Assembly: GCA_029259975.1 (NCBI GenBank)
Contig: JAJDEE010000254.1
Coordinates: forward strand, 1 to 8,456
Direction of reading: 5' to 3'
DNA length: 8,456 nucleotides
Source of the DNA: Planctomycetota bacterium
Lineage (GTDB): Bacteria; Planctomycetota; Planctomycetia; Pirellulales; Lacipirellulaceae
Part shown: positions 1 through 6,199 of the stretch, piece after piece
Layout: each line of letters opens with the position of its first letter
How positions within the stretch are numbered: the stretch's first letter is position 1
The notes under the pieces: generated by a model
What the model saw: the letters and a program-made list of their open reading frames with translations, nothing else
What the model was told of the DNA's origin: nothing
The model's database searches: none
Translations under genes and position numbers: made by a program

Positions 1-438
1 ATCGCAAAAAACAAACGACCCGCCATCAGGACGGACATAATCATTCTCTCCGGTGTCGTCGAAGGTATACTCCGCGATATCGTCTTTGTTCAGGGGTCCA
101 AAGTCGCTCGGGCAACGGTAAATCTCTTGGTTATTCTCCGAGTACGCCCCCAGCACCTTGTAAATTGGCCAGGTGCTTTTGTTCGCTTCGTCGAATGGCC
201 TGATCGAAGGCAAAATCGCTGCTTCAGGAAAAGTGCCACGCTCGCCTTGCCGATCAAGATACTGCGTCAACGCCAGCCCAATCTGCCGCAGATTCGACTT
301 GCACTGCGTCCGCCGCGCCGCTTCGCGAGCCGCCTGGACCGCAGGCAGAATGAGTGCGACCAACACGCCGATGATCGCAATCACCACCAGCAGCTCGACG
401 AGCGTAAAACCTTGCTGCGAAGGTTTTTTACGAGGCAT
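1..438 (-). CDS. DUF1559 prepilin-like secreted protein, N-terminal 146 residues (partial)
   Basis: The reverse strand is open from an ATG at 438 to the window edge, so the C-terminus is missing. The protein begins with a short basic leader (MPRKKPSQQG), then FTLVELLVVIAIIGVL. This is a type IV prepilin/type II pseudopilin signal: cleavage is expected after Gly10, with the conserved Glu at mature position 5 (Glu15) and a hydrophobic helix over about residues 11-31. The next stretch, with PAVQAAREAARR and then SNLRQIGLAL, is the hallmark of planctomycete DUF1559 proteins. The family is predicted to be exported and inserted as a pilin-like helix; its function is largely unknown and genomes carry many paralogues. 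A good ribosome binding site (GGGAGGAA, reverse strand 454-447) lies 10 nt before the ATG. The gene stands downstream of the symporter on the same strand, separated by 222 bp and a hairpin, so it is probably transcribed separately. The family call is firm; the individual role is unknown. Confidence 0.95.
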   Translation of the reverse strand, partial: MPRKKPSQQGFTLVELLVVIAIIGVLVALILPAVQAAREAARRTQCKSNLRQIGLALTQYLDRQGERGTFPEAAILPSIRPFDEANKSTWPIYKVLGAYSENNQEIYRCPSDFGPLNKDDIAEYTFDDTGENDYVRPDGGSFVFCD

Positions 439-448
439 CAGTAAATTT

Positions 449-453
449 CCTCC
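449..453 (-). promoter_or_regulatory. Ribosome binding site of the DUF1559 gene
   Basis: The reverse strand reads GGAGG here (within GGGAGGAA), 10 nt before the ATG at 438. It is a near-perfect Shine-Dalgarno core and fixes the start, which also gives the expected short basic prepilin leader. This contrasts with the symporter upstream, which has no such site. Confidence 0.75.
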
Positions 454-569
454 CAACCAAGAGACGAATAGTCCTTGCCACGACCTCAAACCCCACGAGT
501 CGGGGAAAGTTTCGCACTTTCAGCGCGGGGGTCATAAAGATCAACTTTTTGAGTGCCAGCACGACGTAC

Positions 570-611
570 AAGCGAGAGGGCCGCACCATCGCGGCCCAAG
601 CACACTCGCTT
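570..611 (-). terminator. Strong two-tier hairpin downstream of the symporter, possible terminator
   Basis: A perfect inner stem (GGGCCGC at 578-584 with GCGGCCC at 591-597, six-base loop) is enclosed by a perfect outer stem (AAGCGAG at 570-576 with CTCGCTT at 605-611), separated by an asymmetric internal loop. It lies about 50 nt after the stop codon of the reverse-strand symporter and 132 nt before the DUF1559 start. No run of T follows on the reverse strand, so it is not a canonical intrinsic terminator. It could instead protect a 3' end or assist Rho-type termination. The structure is visible directly; the role is inferred. Confidence 0.4.
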
Positions 612-660
612 TCGCGTCGAGCTGGTATTCCTGGAATGAAAATTCACAACTGCTTATCAC

Positions 661-2274
661 CTAATGACTTAAAACCGAGAAATCGGCGAAGTAGGCATAG
701 AGACTGAGGACAAAGAGTACGAGGCAGAACCCAGCGGGCTTGGCCCACGCCCAAGGAGTCAAATCCACGGCCTTGGAATCTTGCTGGACATAGTCTTCGG
801 CTCGCGGGCTGATTTTCCCAATCACCAACATCAAGACCACCAAGCTGACAAAGACGATCCCCAAGAAATGAAATTCGTGAACCCGATCGACCAATTCGTC
901 AAACACAAAATAGCCGAGCGCAATCACCGCGAATCCCACGATCAAAGCGAGTTTTGCTGCCGAGGCTGGCACGCGTTTGCTAAGCATCCCGACCAACACC
1001 ACAGAAAAGATCGGTATAAAATAAAGCCCATTCATTTTTTGCAGGTAACCAAAGATGCTGTCCTGGTTGGCCAAGAGAGGAGCCGTCGACATCGCCAGTA
1101 GCGCAATCGCGGTACCAAACCATTTTCCCGAAGAGACCACCTGCTTTTGAGTTGCCTTCGGATTGAGATGTGGTTGGTAAACTCCCAGGCTAAATAGTGT
1201 CGCGGTACTGTTGAGAGCCGAGTTGAAGGAACTCAAAATAGCCCCCACCATCGCAGCTGCAAAGAACCCAGCCAGTGGCTTTGGTAGTACGTCACTGACC
1301 AACGTTCCATAGGCCTTGTCCGCTGCAATGTTGTCGTTGGCGTAGAGGTGATAGGCAATCACACCAGGCAAGACGAGAATGATCGGCCCCAGTATTTTTA
1401 AGAATCCGGCGTACAGAACCCCTTTTTGACCTTCTTTCAAACTGCTGGCGCCGAAGGTGCGCTGGATAATCTGCTGATTGGTACACCAATAGAAAAGATT
1501 AAGTAACGCTACACCCGTAAAGAGTGTGAAAAACGGCACCGACTGCTTATTGCCGCCGATCGAATTGAATTTATCGGGATTTGCCGTGACGAGCGTGTTC
1601 CACCCGTCCGCTAGGCTGCCACCTTCGCCCGCAACCGCGTGCAAACCAAAGTAGGCAATCATCACTCCACCCACAAGCAAACCAAAACCGTTGATCGTGT
1701 CCGAAACCGCGACGGTCCTCAGCCCACCGAAAATTGCGTAGATCGATCCGATGATGCCAACTAACCAAACGGTCAGCCAAAGAACCGTAGTGTCATTAGC
1801 AATACCGACGATTTCTTTGATGTTCAGAATGCCGCTCAGGCCGGTCGCCCCAGTGTATAGAATGATAGGCAGCAGAATCCCAGCGTATGCAACGATAAAA
1901 ATCAGAGTCGTGATTGTACGCGCGCCGGTGTCGTAACGTTGTTCGAGATACTGTGGCACGGTCGCGATGCCGCTCTTCAAAAACCGCGGCAAGAAAAACA
2001 AAGCCATGATCACCATCGCGACCGCCGCGAGCACCTCCCATGCCAACACGCAAATCCCGTCTTTGAATGCCGCTCCATTCAGGGCAACAAGCTGTTCGGT
2101 GGAAAGATTCGTCAGCAGCAACGAGCCGGCAATCACACCGCCAGTCAAGCTGCGCCCGGCGAGAAAATATCCCTCGGAGCTTTCGTGGTTATCACCGCGA
2201 GTGAAGTAATAAGTCAGAGCACCGACGAGACCGGTAAAGAAGACGAATGAGACGATCGTTAGCGTAGTATCCAT
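661..2274 (-). CDS. Solute:sodium symporter (SSS/SLC5 family), YidK/vSGLT-like
   Basis: This 537-residue inner-membrane protein has many hydrophobic segments throughout and a length close to vSGLT and E. coli YidK (about 540-570). It should couple Na+ entry to uptake of a small organic solute, most likely a sugar. Recalled motifs of the YidK/vSGLT branch are present in order: GYFLAGRSL (35-43), NLSTEQLV (56-63), GWE-type AWEV (78-81), PRFLKSGIATVPQYLEQRYD (96-115), FGGLRTVAVSD (182-192), NSIGG (237-241), FYWCTNQQIIQRT (261-273), EGQKG (281-285), and GAILSSFNSALNS (344-356). Gln61, Glu80, Lys293 and Gln412 align with vSGLT galactose-site residues, Tyr262 with its gating tyrosine, and Ser348-Ser349 with the Na2-site serines. 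This alignment is from memory, not computed. The start is supported because the N-terminus lines up with YidK without excess. No Shine-Dalgarno is seen; a TATAAT lies 6 nt before the ATG. The exact substrate cannot be told, and no sugar-metabolism gene is adjacent. Confidence 0.93.
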   Translation of the reverse strand: MDTTLTIVSFVFFTGLVGALTYYFTRGDNHESSEGYFLAGRSLTGGVIAGSLLLTNLSTEQLVALNGAAFKDGICVLAWEVLAAVAMVIMALFFLPRFLKSGIATVPQYLEQRYDTGARTITTLIFIVAYAGILLPIILYTGATGLSGILNIKEIVGIANDTTVLWLTVWLVGIIGSIYAIFGGLRTVAVSDTINGFGLLVGGVMIAYFGLHAVAGEGGSLADGWNTLVTANPDKFNSIGGNKQSVPFFTLFTGVALLNLFYWCTNQQIIQRTFGASSLKEGQKGVLYAGFLKILGPIILVLPGVIAYHLYANDNIAADKAYGTLVSDVLPKPLAGFFAAAMVGAILSSFNSALNSTATLFSLGVYQPHLNPKATQKQVVSSGKWFGTAIALLAMSTAPLLANQDSIFGYLQKMNGLYFIPIFSVVLVGMLSKRVPASAAKLALIVGFAVIALGYFVFDELVDRVHEFHFLGIVFVSLVVLMLVIGKISPRAEDYVQQDSKAVDLTPWAWAKPAGFCLVLFVLSLYAYFADFSVLSH

Positions 2275-2280
2275 GCAGGG

Positions 2281-2286
2281 ATTATA
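2281..2286 (-). promoter_or_regulatory. Perfect -10 box (TATAAT) just before the symporter ATG
   Basis: The reverse strand reads TATAAT here, then six bases (CCCTGC), then the ATG at 2274. If used as a sigma-70-type -10 element, transcription would begin at or within a base or two of the ATG, giving a leaderless mRNA. This would fit the absence of a ribosome binding site. No good -35 hexamer is seen 16-18 bp upstream, so the assignment is tentative. Confidence 0.4.
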
Positions 2287-2380
2287 AGCATGGAGGAGGC
2301 AATAATTCTATGCCTAGTGAGGAGGTAGAGGATGGGGGTTGAAGACTACAGGTTGCTTTTCCTCTGGCCGCCATCCTGCC

Positions 2381-3076
2381 CTAAACCCCATGATGCCGTC
2401 GTTGCACTTGGGGTCGCCGCGTTGCACGGCCGCCGCTGGGGCGGTAACCGTATTCGATTGCGAACCACTCGGCGTACCGTTCGCGGTCGGTGTAGCTGGT
2501 GTTGCGGTCGTCGAGTAAGTGGCCTAGCTCGTGCAGCAAGATATTGTTGAGATAGAAATCTGCGATCGCCTTGGGACTCCAAGTCAGCCGCCAAACGCCT
2601 GTTTCTGGCTCATCCCAACGACCGCCGAACATTTTTGATTCGTTGACGACTTCGGGCCGGGGTGGGCAATAAAAAATCTCTTCTAGTGATTCTTCCAAAG
2701 GGTACAGGTACAGCGTTGCACCCCACTGCATTCCGTAGCACGGAAAACTCTTTTTTTTGCGGGTCATGCGGCTGAACTGGATGACCTCGAGGTCCTGCAA
2801 AAAATGCTCGGGGACGCTTTCCAGCCGCTGTCGAACTTGCGCTGGCGTCACGACATGCCGGTAGCCATCGCCGGGCGATTGCACGATAATGCGATAGTCG
2901 CGGCCGTCTTCGGCAGGCTCGTGCCAATCTTCGGGAGGTGAAAACGGCGCGGCTACGTTATGGGCGCCAAACTGAAGCCGACGAGCGCGCGGTGACCAAC
3001 CAGCACGTGGCTGAGACGATTGACGTCGAGCTTGACGGACAGCATTCTTTTGGGGGTATTGTCTTCGTGATGCCAT
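2381..3076 (-). CDS. Putative zinc metallopeptidase-like protein with HELGH motif
   Basis: The protein has 231 residues from the ATG at 3076. The C-terminal part carries HELGH (residues 182-186) followed 17 residues later by Glu203 within ERYAEWFA. HExxH plus a downstream Glu is the zinc-binding pattern of gluzincin-type peptidases, so it may hydrolyse peptides or be a catalytically diverged relative. The N-terminus is basic and looks disordered (many Arg and Gln), and no export signal is seen from this start. I chose the start because AGAGG lies 7 nt before it. The frame stays open to an ATG at 3205, which would add 43 residues with a hydrophobic stretch resembling a membrane anchor, behind only a weak GGCGG. 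If that start is real, the protein would be membrane-anchored. The gene stands alone, 106 bp upstream of the symporter on the same strand. I do not recognise a named family. Confidence 0.75.
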   Translation of the reverse strand: MASRRQYPQKNAVRQARRQSSQPRAGWSPRARRLQFGAHNVAAPFSPPEDWHEPAEDGRDYRIIVQSPGDGYRHVVTPAQVRQRLESVPEHFLQDLEVIQFSRMTRKKKSFPCYGMQWGATLYLYPLEESLEEIFYCPPRPEVVNESKMFGGRWDEPETGVWRLTWSPKAIADFYLNNILLHELGHLLDDRNTSYTDRERYAEWFAIEYGYRPSGGRATRRPQVQRRHHGV

Positions 3077-3083
3077 GGCGCAA

Positions 3084-3088
3084 CCTCT
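3084..3088 (-). promoter_or_regulatory. Ribosome binding site deciding the metallopeptidase start
   Basis: AGAGG on the reverse strand lies 7 nt before the ATG at 3076. It favours this internal start over the in-frame ATG at 3205, which has only a weak GGCGG near it. Confidence 0.5.
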
Positions 3089-3371
3089 GGGTAGGTAGGC
3101 AGTTACCGTCACAAACAGTAACCAGGACAAAAAATTGCCGATGACAGGCAGGAAGGTGAAGCGAAACGCCATCGACTTTGGCGACAGATTGAGGAGATTG
3201 AACATCTCGGCCGCCTAATCTATGTTAGACAGGGCAGGGTGGGAGGTCCAAGTGGTTTTTGTAAGTCATTTGGAGGTCAGTGGTTACGACCTACGCAAAA
3301 CCCCCTCCAGTGGGGTAATTCGTGGGATTGTGAAGCCCAAATTCGGTGCTTAACAGTCTCGTGCCGTAAGA

Positions 3372-3449
3372 CGTAGGATAGGCTTCCAGCCTGTCAGTCC
3401 GAAGCTCGTTTGTAGTTAATTGACTGACAGGCTAGAAGCCTATCCTACG
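3372..3449. repeat. Long inverted repeat: 27-bp arms, 24-nt loop, one mismatch
   Basis: The left arm (3372-3398) begins CGTAGGATAGGCTTCC and ends CTGTCAGT. The right arm (3423-3449) is its reverse complement except for one C/A mismatch (3387 with 3434). The loop is 3399-3422. Transcribed, it would fold into a very stable hairpin ending 12 nt before the glutaredoxin ATG. The sequence resembles short palindromic repeats that I recall as dispersed in planctomycete genomes, so it is probably a REP- or MITE-like element rather than a gene-specific site. That genomic dispersion is not shown within the window, which holds one copy. Confidence 0.85.
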
Positions 3450-3461
3450 AAAGCATTTGAA

Positions 3462-3689
3462 ATGAACGCAATCCTTTACACACGAACAGGTTGCCACCTA
3501 TGCGACGAGGCCGAACAACTGCTTAAAGAGCATGGGCTGAAAGTCGAAAAGGTCAGCATCGACAATGACGCGACGTTGCGCGAACAATTCGACACCTGTG
3601 TGCCCGTCGTGGAGATCTACGGTAAGGTGCGCTTTCGTGGGCGTATCGATCCGATCTTGCTAAAACGACTACTTTACAACTCAAACTGA
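3462..3689 (+). CDS. Glutaredoxin-family (thioredoxin-fold) thiol protein
   Basis: This 75-residue protein opens MNAILYTRTGCHLCDEAEQL, with a first beta strand running directly into a CxxC redox motif (Cys11-His-Leu-Cys14). The pattern CVPVVEIYGK (46-55) contains the cis-proline (Pro48) of the thioredoxin fold, and Phe-Arg-Gly-Arg at 58-61 ends the sheet region. Length and motifs match the short glutaredoxin-like/DUF836 proteins. It is expected in the cytoplasm as a dithiol reductant or thiol-transfer protein; partner and reductant are unknown. An in-frame TTG at 3420 would add 14 residues, but these would be encoded by the right arm of the inverted repeat, so I reject that start. No convincing Shine-Dalgarno precedes the ATG; the repeat hairpin ends 12 nt upstream and may affect translation. 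An extra cysteine (Cys46) just before the cis-proline is notable. The next gene begins 188 bp later, beyond another repeat. Confidence 0.88.
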   Translation: MNAILYTRTGCHLCDEAEQLLKEHGLKVEKVSIDNDATLREQFDTCVPVVEIYGKVRFRGRIDPILLKRLLYNSN

Positions 3690-3694
3690 AAACG

Positions 3695-3842
3695 AAGAAG
3701 AGATTTTGCCACGGGGCCACCGAAGGCACTGGGGGCACTGAGAATATCTACGATAGAATGACGAACGATGCCTGTCTCAATTTCCTTCGACGTTTTTCGA
3801 CTTTTTTCCATGTCCTCCGTGGCTCGGTGGTTATTCTCTTTT
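3695..3842. repeat. Imperfect inverted repeat of the CCACGGAG/CCACCGAG type
   Basis: The left arm (about 3695-3742) reads AAGAAGAGATTTTGCCACGG and continues GCCACCGAAGGCACTGG. The right arm (about 3807-3842), read on the reverse strand, gives AAAAGAGAATAACCACCGAG followed by CCACGGAGGACATGG. The two align well with scattered mismatches, and about 64 bp lies between them. Similar CCACCGAG/CACAGAG-rich repeats are, from memory, widespread in intergenic DNA of planctomycetes and other environmental bacteria. It fills the gap between the glutaredoxin gene and the DUF2064 gene; the latter's ribosome binding site lies just beyond the right arm. No ORF of note is inside. Confidence 0.6.
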
Positions 3843-3863
3843 CACGTTGAGTTCATCACCGTC

Positions 3864-3868
3864 AGGAG
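3864..3868 (+). promoter_or_regulatory. Ribosome binding site selecting a GTG start
   Basis: AGGAG lies 9 nt before the GTG at 3878 and identifies this GTG as the start of the DUF2064 gene. Confidence 0.75.
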
Positions 3869-3877
3869 CAACCCTAA

Positions 3878-4582
3878 GTGACCAACGAAGAGCCTAAAAT
3901 ATCGTCCGCAGGCGATTGTCTGGGGATATTTGCAAAATACTGGGAGCCGGGCCGAGTCAAAACGCGTCTGGCGCAATCGATCGGTAACGAAAAGGCCGCC
4001 CAAGTCTACGAAGCTTTCGTCGCGGCGACCGTTGCGCGTCTGTCAGCGATTCACTGCACTCGCGTCCTCTCGTACTCGCCTAACGACTCGAAAACACGCG
4101 AGGCCTTCGAGGCCGCCGAGTCCAACGGTTGGTCGCTCGTACCGCAGACAGATGGCGACCTTGGCGAGCGGATGGCTGGCTATTTCCAGCAGCAATTCTC
4201 TGAGGGCGTCGATCGCGTTGTCCTGCTGGGCACCGACAGCCCCAATGTGCCGCTGGTCGAAGTGCAGGAAGCCTTTGAGCATCTAAAAACGAGCGATGTT
4301 GTGTTAGGCCCCACCGAGGATGGCGGCTACTATTTGGTGGGAGCCGCAAAACGGGTGCCGCCGATCTTCGCAGAAATCCCCTGGAGCACCCCCGAAGTCC
4401 TACCCAAAACGATCGCTTGCCTCGATAATGAGGGCCTCAGCTACACAACCCTCGACCCGTGGTACGATGTCGATGAAATCTACGACTTGCACCGACTCGT
4501 CGAAGATCTCCGCGACGAGAGCGAAACCGAACTTGCGTTGCAAGTTTTGCTTAGACAAATATTGGAAGTGATTGAATTGTAA
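3878..4582 (+). CDS. DUF2064/TIGR04282-family GT-A fold glycosyltransferase-like protein
   Basis: This 234-residue protein has motifs typical of the family: FAKYWEPGRVKTRLA (18-32), a nucleotide-loop-like segment; QTDGDLGERM (90-99); LLGTDSPNVP (116-125), with the acidic metal/nucleotide position at Asp120; GPTEDGGYYLVG (144-155); WSTPEV (169-174); and DPWYDVDE (193-200). The family (TIGR04282, named for arsenosugar biosynthesis; Pfam DUF2064) has a nucleotidyl/glycosyl-transferase GT-A fold, and most members have no tested substrate. Length is normal. The start is a GTG with AGGAG 9 nt upstream. The first 12 residues before the core strand are extra and probably flexible. Its TAA stop overlaps the ATG of thiO by one base, indicating translational coupling. 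No radical-SAM arsenosugar gene or other arsenic gene is visible, so the arsenosugar label should not be taken as function here. Confidence 0.9.
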   Translation: MTNEEPKISSAGDCLGIFAKYWEPGRVKTRLAQSIGNEKAAQVYEAFVAATVARLSAIHCTRVLSYSPNDSKTREAFEAAESNGWSLVPQTDGDLGERMAGYFQQQFSEGVDRVVLLGTDSPNVPLVEVQEAFEHLKTSDVVLGPTEDGGYYLVGAAKRVPPIFAEIPWSTPEVLPKTIACLDNEGLSYTTLDPWYDVDEIYDLHRLVEDLRDESETELALQVLLRQILEVIEL

Positions 4583-5715
4583 TGGCCCGTGCAGGCAAAA
4601 CCTACGATGTGCTGATCGTCGGCGGTGGTGTGATTGGGCTATCGTTGGCGTGGGAATTGTCACAGCACGGCGCGAAAGTCTGTGTGGTCGATCGCGGCCA
4701 GCTCGGCATGGAGGCCTCGTGGGCCGGCGCTGGCATGATACCGCCCGGTCCGGCCGAAACTCACTGGAACCAATCTTCTCCTTTCGAGCAGCTCGCCGGA
4801 TTGAGTCAACGCTTGCAACCCGAGTGGCATGAGCGGTTGCTAGAGCTAACCGGAATCGACAACGAGTTCCGCCGTAGCGGGGCCATTCACCTCGCTTTAA
4901 CTCCCGACGAAGCAAAAACGCTCGATCAAAAAGCCCAACGTTGGCGGCAGCTTGGCATTGCCCATCAAAAAATTGACAAGACTACGCTATCGGACCTCGA
5001 GCCGGCTTTGGCGAACCAGGCACCCTCGTTTTCGCGAGCCTACCAACTGCCTGCAGAAACTCGCCTACGCAATCCACGCCATCTGCACGCGTTGCTCGCT
5101 GCCTGCCGTCTGTCTGGTATAGAGTTGCGCGCGGGTGTCGAAGTATACAAGATTGAAGTCTCGGGAAATCGTTTTTCGCAGGTCGTGACAAACACGGGGC
5201 CGATTCAGGCAGAAAAAATCTGCCTAGCCGCCGGAAGCTGGTCCGCCCAACTGTTGATTAGCTTAGGAATCGATCTGCCCGTCCGCCCGATGCGCGGACA
5301 AATCGTCTTGCTCCGCGGCCCCACCAATCTGATTCTCCGCACCATCAACGTCGGCCCACGTTATTTGGTGTCCCGACTCGATGGTCGCATCCTAGTTGGC
5401 TCGACCGAAGATGATGTCGGATTCGCCAAGGCCAACACCGCCGCAGGTGTTGGTGGCCTAATGCAATTCGCCCAAATGATCGCTCCCGAACTCGCCCAGC
5501 TACCGATCGAAACCTGCTGGTCCGGCTTTCGCCCTGCCACTGCCGACGGTTTTCCTTATCTAGGCCGGTTAGCAAAAATCGAAAACGCCTGGCTCGCCAC
5601 CGGCCATTTCCGCGCGGGCTTGCAGCTTTCGCCCGCGACGGCGGTCGTGATGCGAGCGATGATGCTCGGGCAAGAGCCGCCGGTTGATGTGACGGAGTTG
5701 GGTATTGATCGTTAG
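4582..5715 (+). CDS. thiO: Glycine oxidase ThiO (FAD-dependent)
   Basis: This 377-residue protein resembles Bacillus ThiO (about 369 residues), a DadA/DAO-type flavoenzyme that oxidises glycine to the imine used to build the thiazole ring of thiamine, releasing H2O2. Visible elements are the N-terminal dinucleotide motif VGGGVIGLS (13-21) with the ribose-binding acid Asp37; EASWAGAGMIPPG (44-56); a conserved PVRPMRGQ (233-240); YLVSRLDG (261-268); LVGSTEDDVGF (271-281); WSGFRPATADGFPYLG (313-328); and GHFRAGLQLSPATA (341-354). Tyr261, Arg317 and Arg344 fall where the Bacillus enzyme has its glycine-binding Tyr246, Arg302 and Arg329 (recalled, not aligned by program). It is cytoplasmic. It begins at TAATG, overlapping the DUF2064 stop by one base, with no close Shine-Dalgarno, so it likely depends on coupling. 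No thiS, thiG or other thiamine gene is in the window. A related amino-acid oxidase specificity cannot be excluded, but the GxRP and GHFR motifs favour ThiO. Confidence 0.92.
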   Translation: MARAGKTYDVLIVGGGVIGLSLAWELSQHGAKVCVVDRGQLGMEASWAGAGMIPPGPAETHWNQSSPFEQLAGLSQRLQPEWHERLLELTGIDNEFRRSGAIHLALTPDEAKTLDQKAQRWRQLGIAHQKIDKTTLSDLEPALANQAPSFSRAYQLPAETRLRNPRHLHALLAACRLSGIELRAGVEVYKIEVSGNRFSQVVTNTGPIQAEKICLAAGSWSAQLLISLGIDLPVRPMRGQIVLLRGPTNLILRTINVGPRYLVSRLDGRILVGSTEDDVGFAKANTAAGVGGLMQFAQMIAPELAQLPIETCWSGFRPATADGFPYLGRLAKIENAWLATGHFRAGLQLSPATAVVMRAMMLGQEPPVDVTELGIDR

Positions 5716-5788
5716 CGCAAGCCAGTGAATCGGTCCCTTTGATTTGCACACTTTCGCCCGCAGTTCCGACCAGCGTTTCATCGGGCTG

Positions 5789-6199
5789 CTAGAACAGCCG
5801 CTCTTGTAGAGCTTGCAGCTCGGCCTCTTCGTCACGTAACTCTGCCGGGATTTGATCGGTCCGAAAGTAAGCTGGCTGCAAGAAAACTTCTGCTGGCTGA
5901 CTCAGCTGCAAGGCTGTGGCCAATCGTCCGAGCAGTTTTTGGCTTGCTCGATCTAGATTGTGAGCAAGGCAGAGTTCGCGAAACAATTTTGCTGGGTTGT
6001 CGCACTGCGTGGTCATGTCGTTGCGTTTGCGGACTTTAACAACGATGGCTATCGCGATCGCTGCCACAGCTATCACGATGGCCAATGGCAGTAGATCGAT
6101 CAGGTCCACCCGTCCGCGTCCCCGATACAACCCATCTCCCATGCGTTTCCAATTGGAAATTTGCGCAAAGAGAACATGACTCAGGATCGTACTGCTCAT
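5789..6199 (-). CDS. Single-pass membrane protein of unknown function, coupled to the HEAT-repeat gene
   Basis: This 136-residue protein has one clear transmembrane segment (about residues 33-55, LIDLLPLAIVIAVAAIAIAI region) followed by the basic KVRKRN. By the positive-inside rule, the C-terminal 80 residues are in the cytoplasm. That part looks helical: LFRELCLAHNLDRASQKLLG (72-91), then LATALQLSQPAEVFLQPAYF (93-112), ending in an acidic coil-like tail (about 118-134). The helical pattern weakly recalls segments found ahead of PilZ domains in some spirochete-type proteins, but no PilZ domain is present and I would not name it on that basis. Its ATG overlaps the TGA of the HEAT-repeat gene (ATGA, 6199-6196), so the two are almost certainly co-translated. 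It ends convergently with thiO, 73 bp away; that gap holds no evident terminator. The gene is real on context and composition; the function is unknown. Confidence 0.8.
   Translation of the reverse strand: MSSTILSHVLFAQISNWKRMGDGLYRGRGRVDLIDLLPLAIVIAVAAIAIAIVVKVRKRNDMTTQCDNPAKLFRELCLAHNLDRASQKLLGRLATALQLSQPAEVFLQPAYFRTDQIPAELRDEEAELQALQERLF

Noticed and set aside
127..664. Two forward open frames (127-444 and 173-664) across the left end
   Set aside because: Their first part is antisense to the clear DUF1559 prepilin gene, and they are composed of Arg/Gln/His-rich shadow translation. The part beyond 438 runs through the hairpin spacer and has no protein-like pattern.
781..1101. Forward open frame of 106 codons
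   Set aside because: Antisense to the C-terminal part of the symporter. Its His/Gln/Asp-rich composition is what reverse-reading of hydrophobic codons produces.
2328..2398. Competing short inverted repeats (AGAGGA/TCCTCT, AGGATGG/CCATCCT) between the metallopeptidase and symporter genes
   Set aside because: The alternative pairings exclude each other and no T run follows on the reverse strand, so no terminator or riboswitch can be supported.
3251..3305. Imperfect inverted similarity between GTGGTTTTTGTAAGTC and GACCTACGCAAAACCCC
   Set aside because: Several mismatches in short arms; it could be a degraded repeat but is not strong enough to list as a feature.
3420..3461. TTG start giving 14 extra residues on the glutaredoxin protein
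   Set aside because: Most of these codons lie in the right arm of the inverted repeat, and the thioredoxin fold begins naturally at the ATG at 3462.
4400..4915. Reverse open frame of 171 codons
   Set aside because: It crosses the DUF2064/thiO junction antisense to two well-supported genes, and its translation is Arg-rich with no recognisable domain.
5345..5749. Reverse open frame of 134 codons
   Set aside because: Antisense to the conserved C-terminal part of ThiO, with no motif and no plausible start signal.
5784..5798. GGCTG-N5-CAGCC hairpin over the stop codon of the membrane protein gene
   Set aside because: A five-base stem with no T run in either direction; too weak to call a terminator between the convergent genes.
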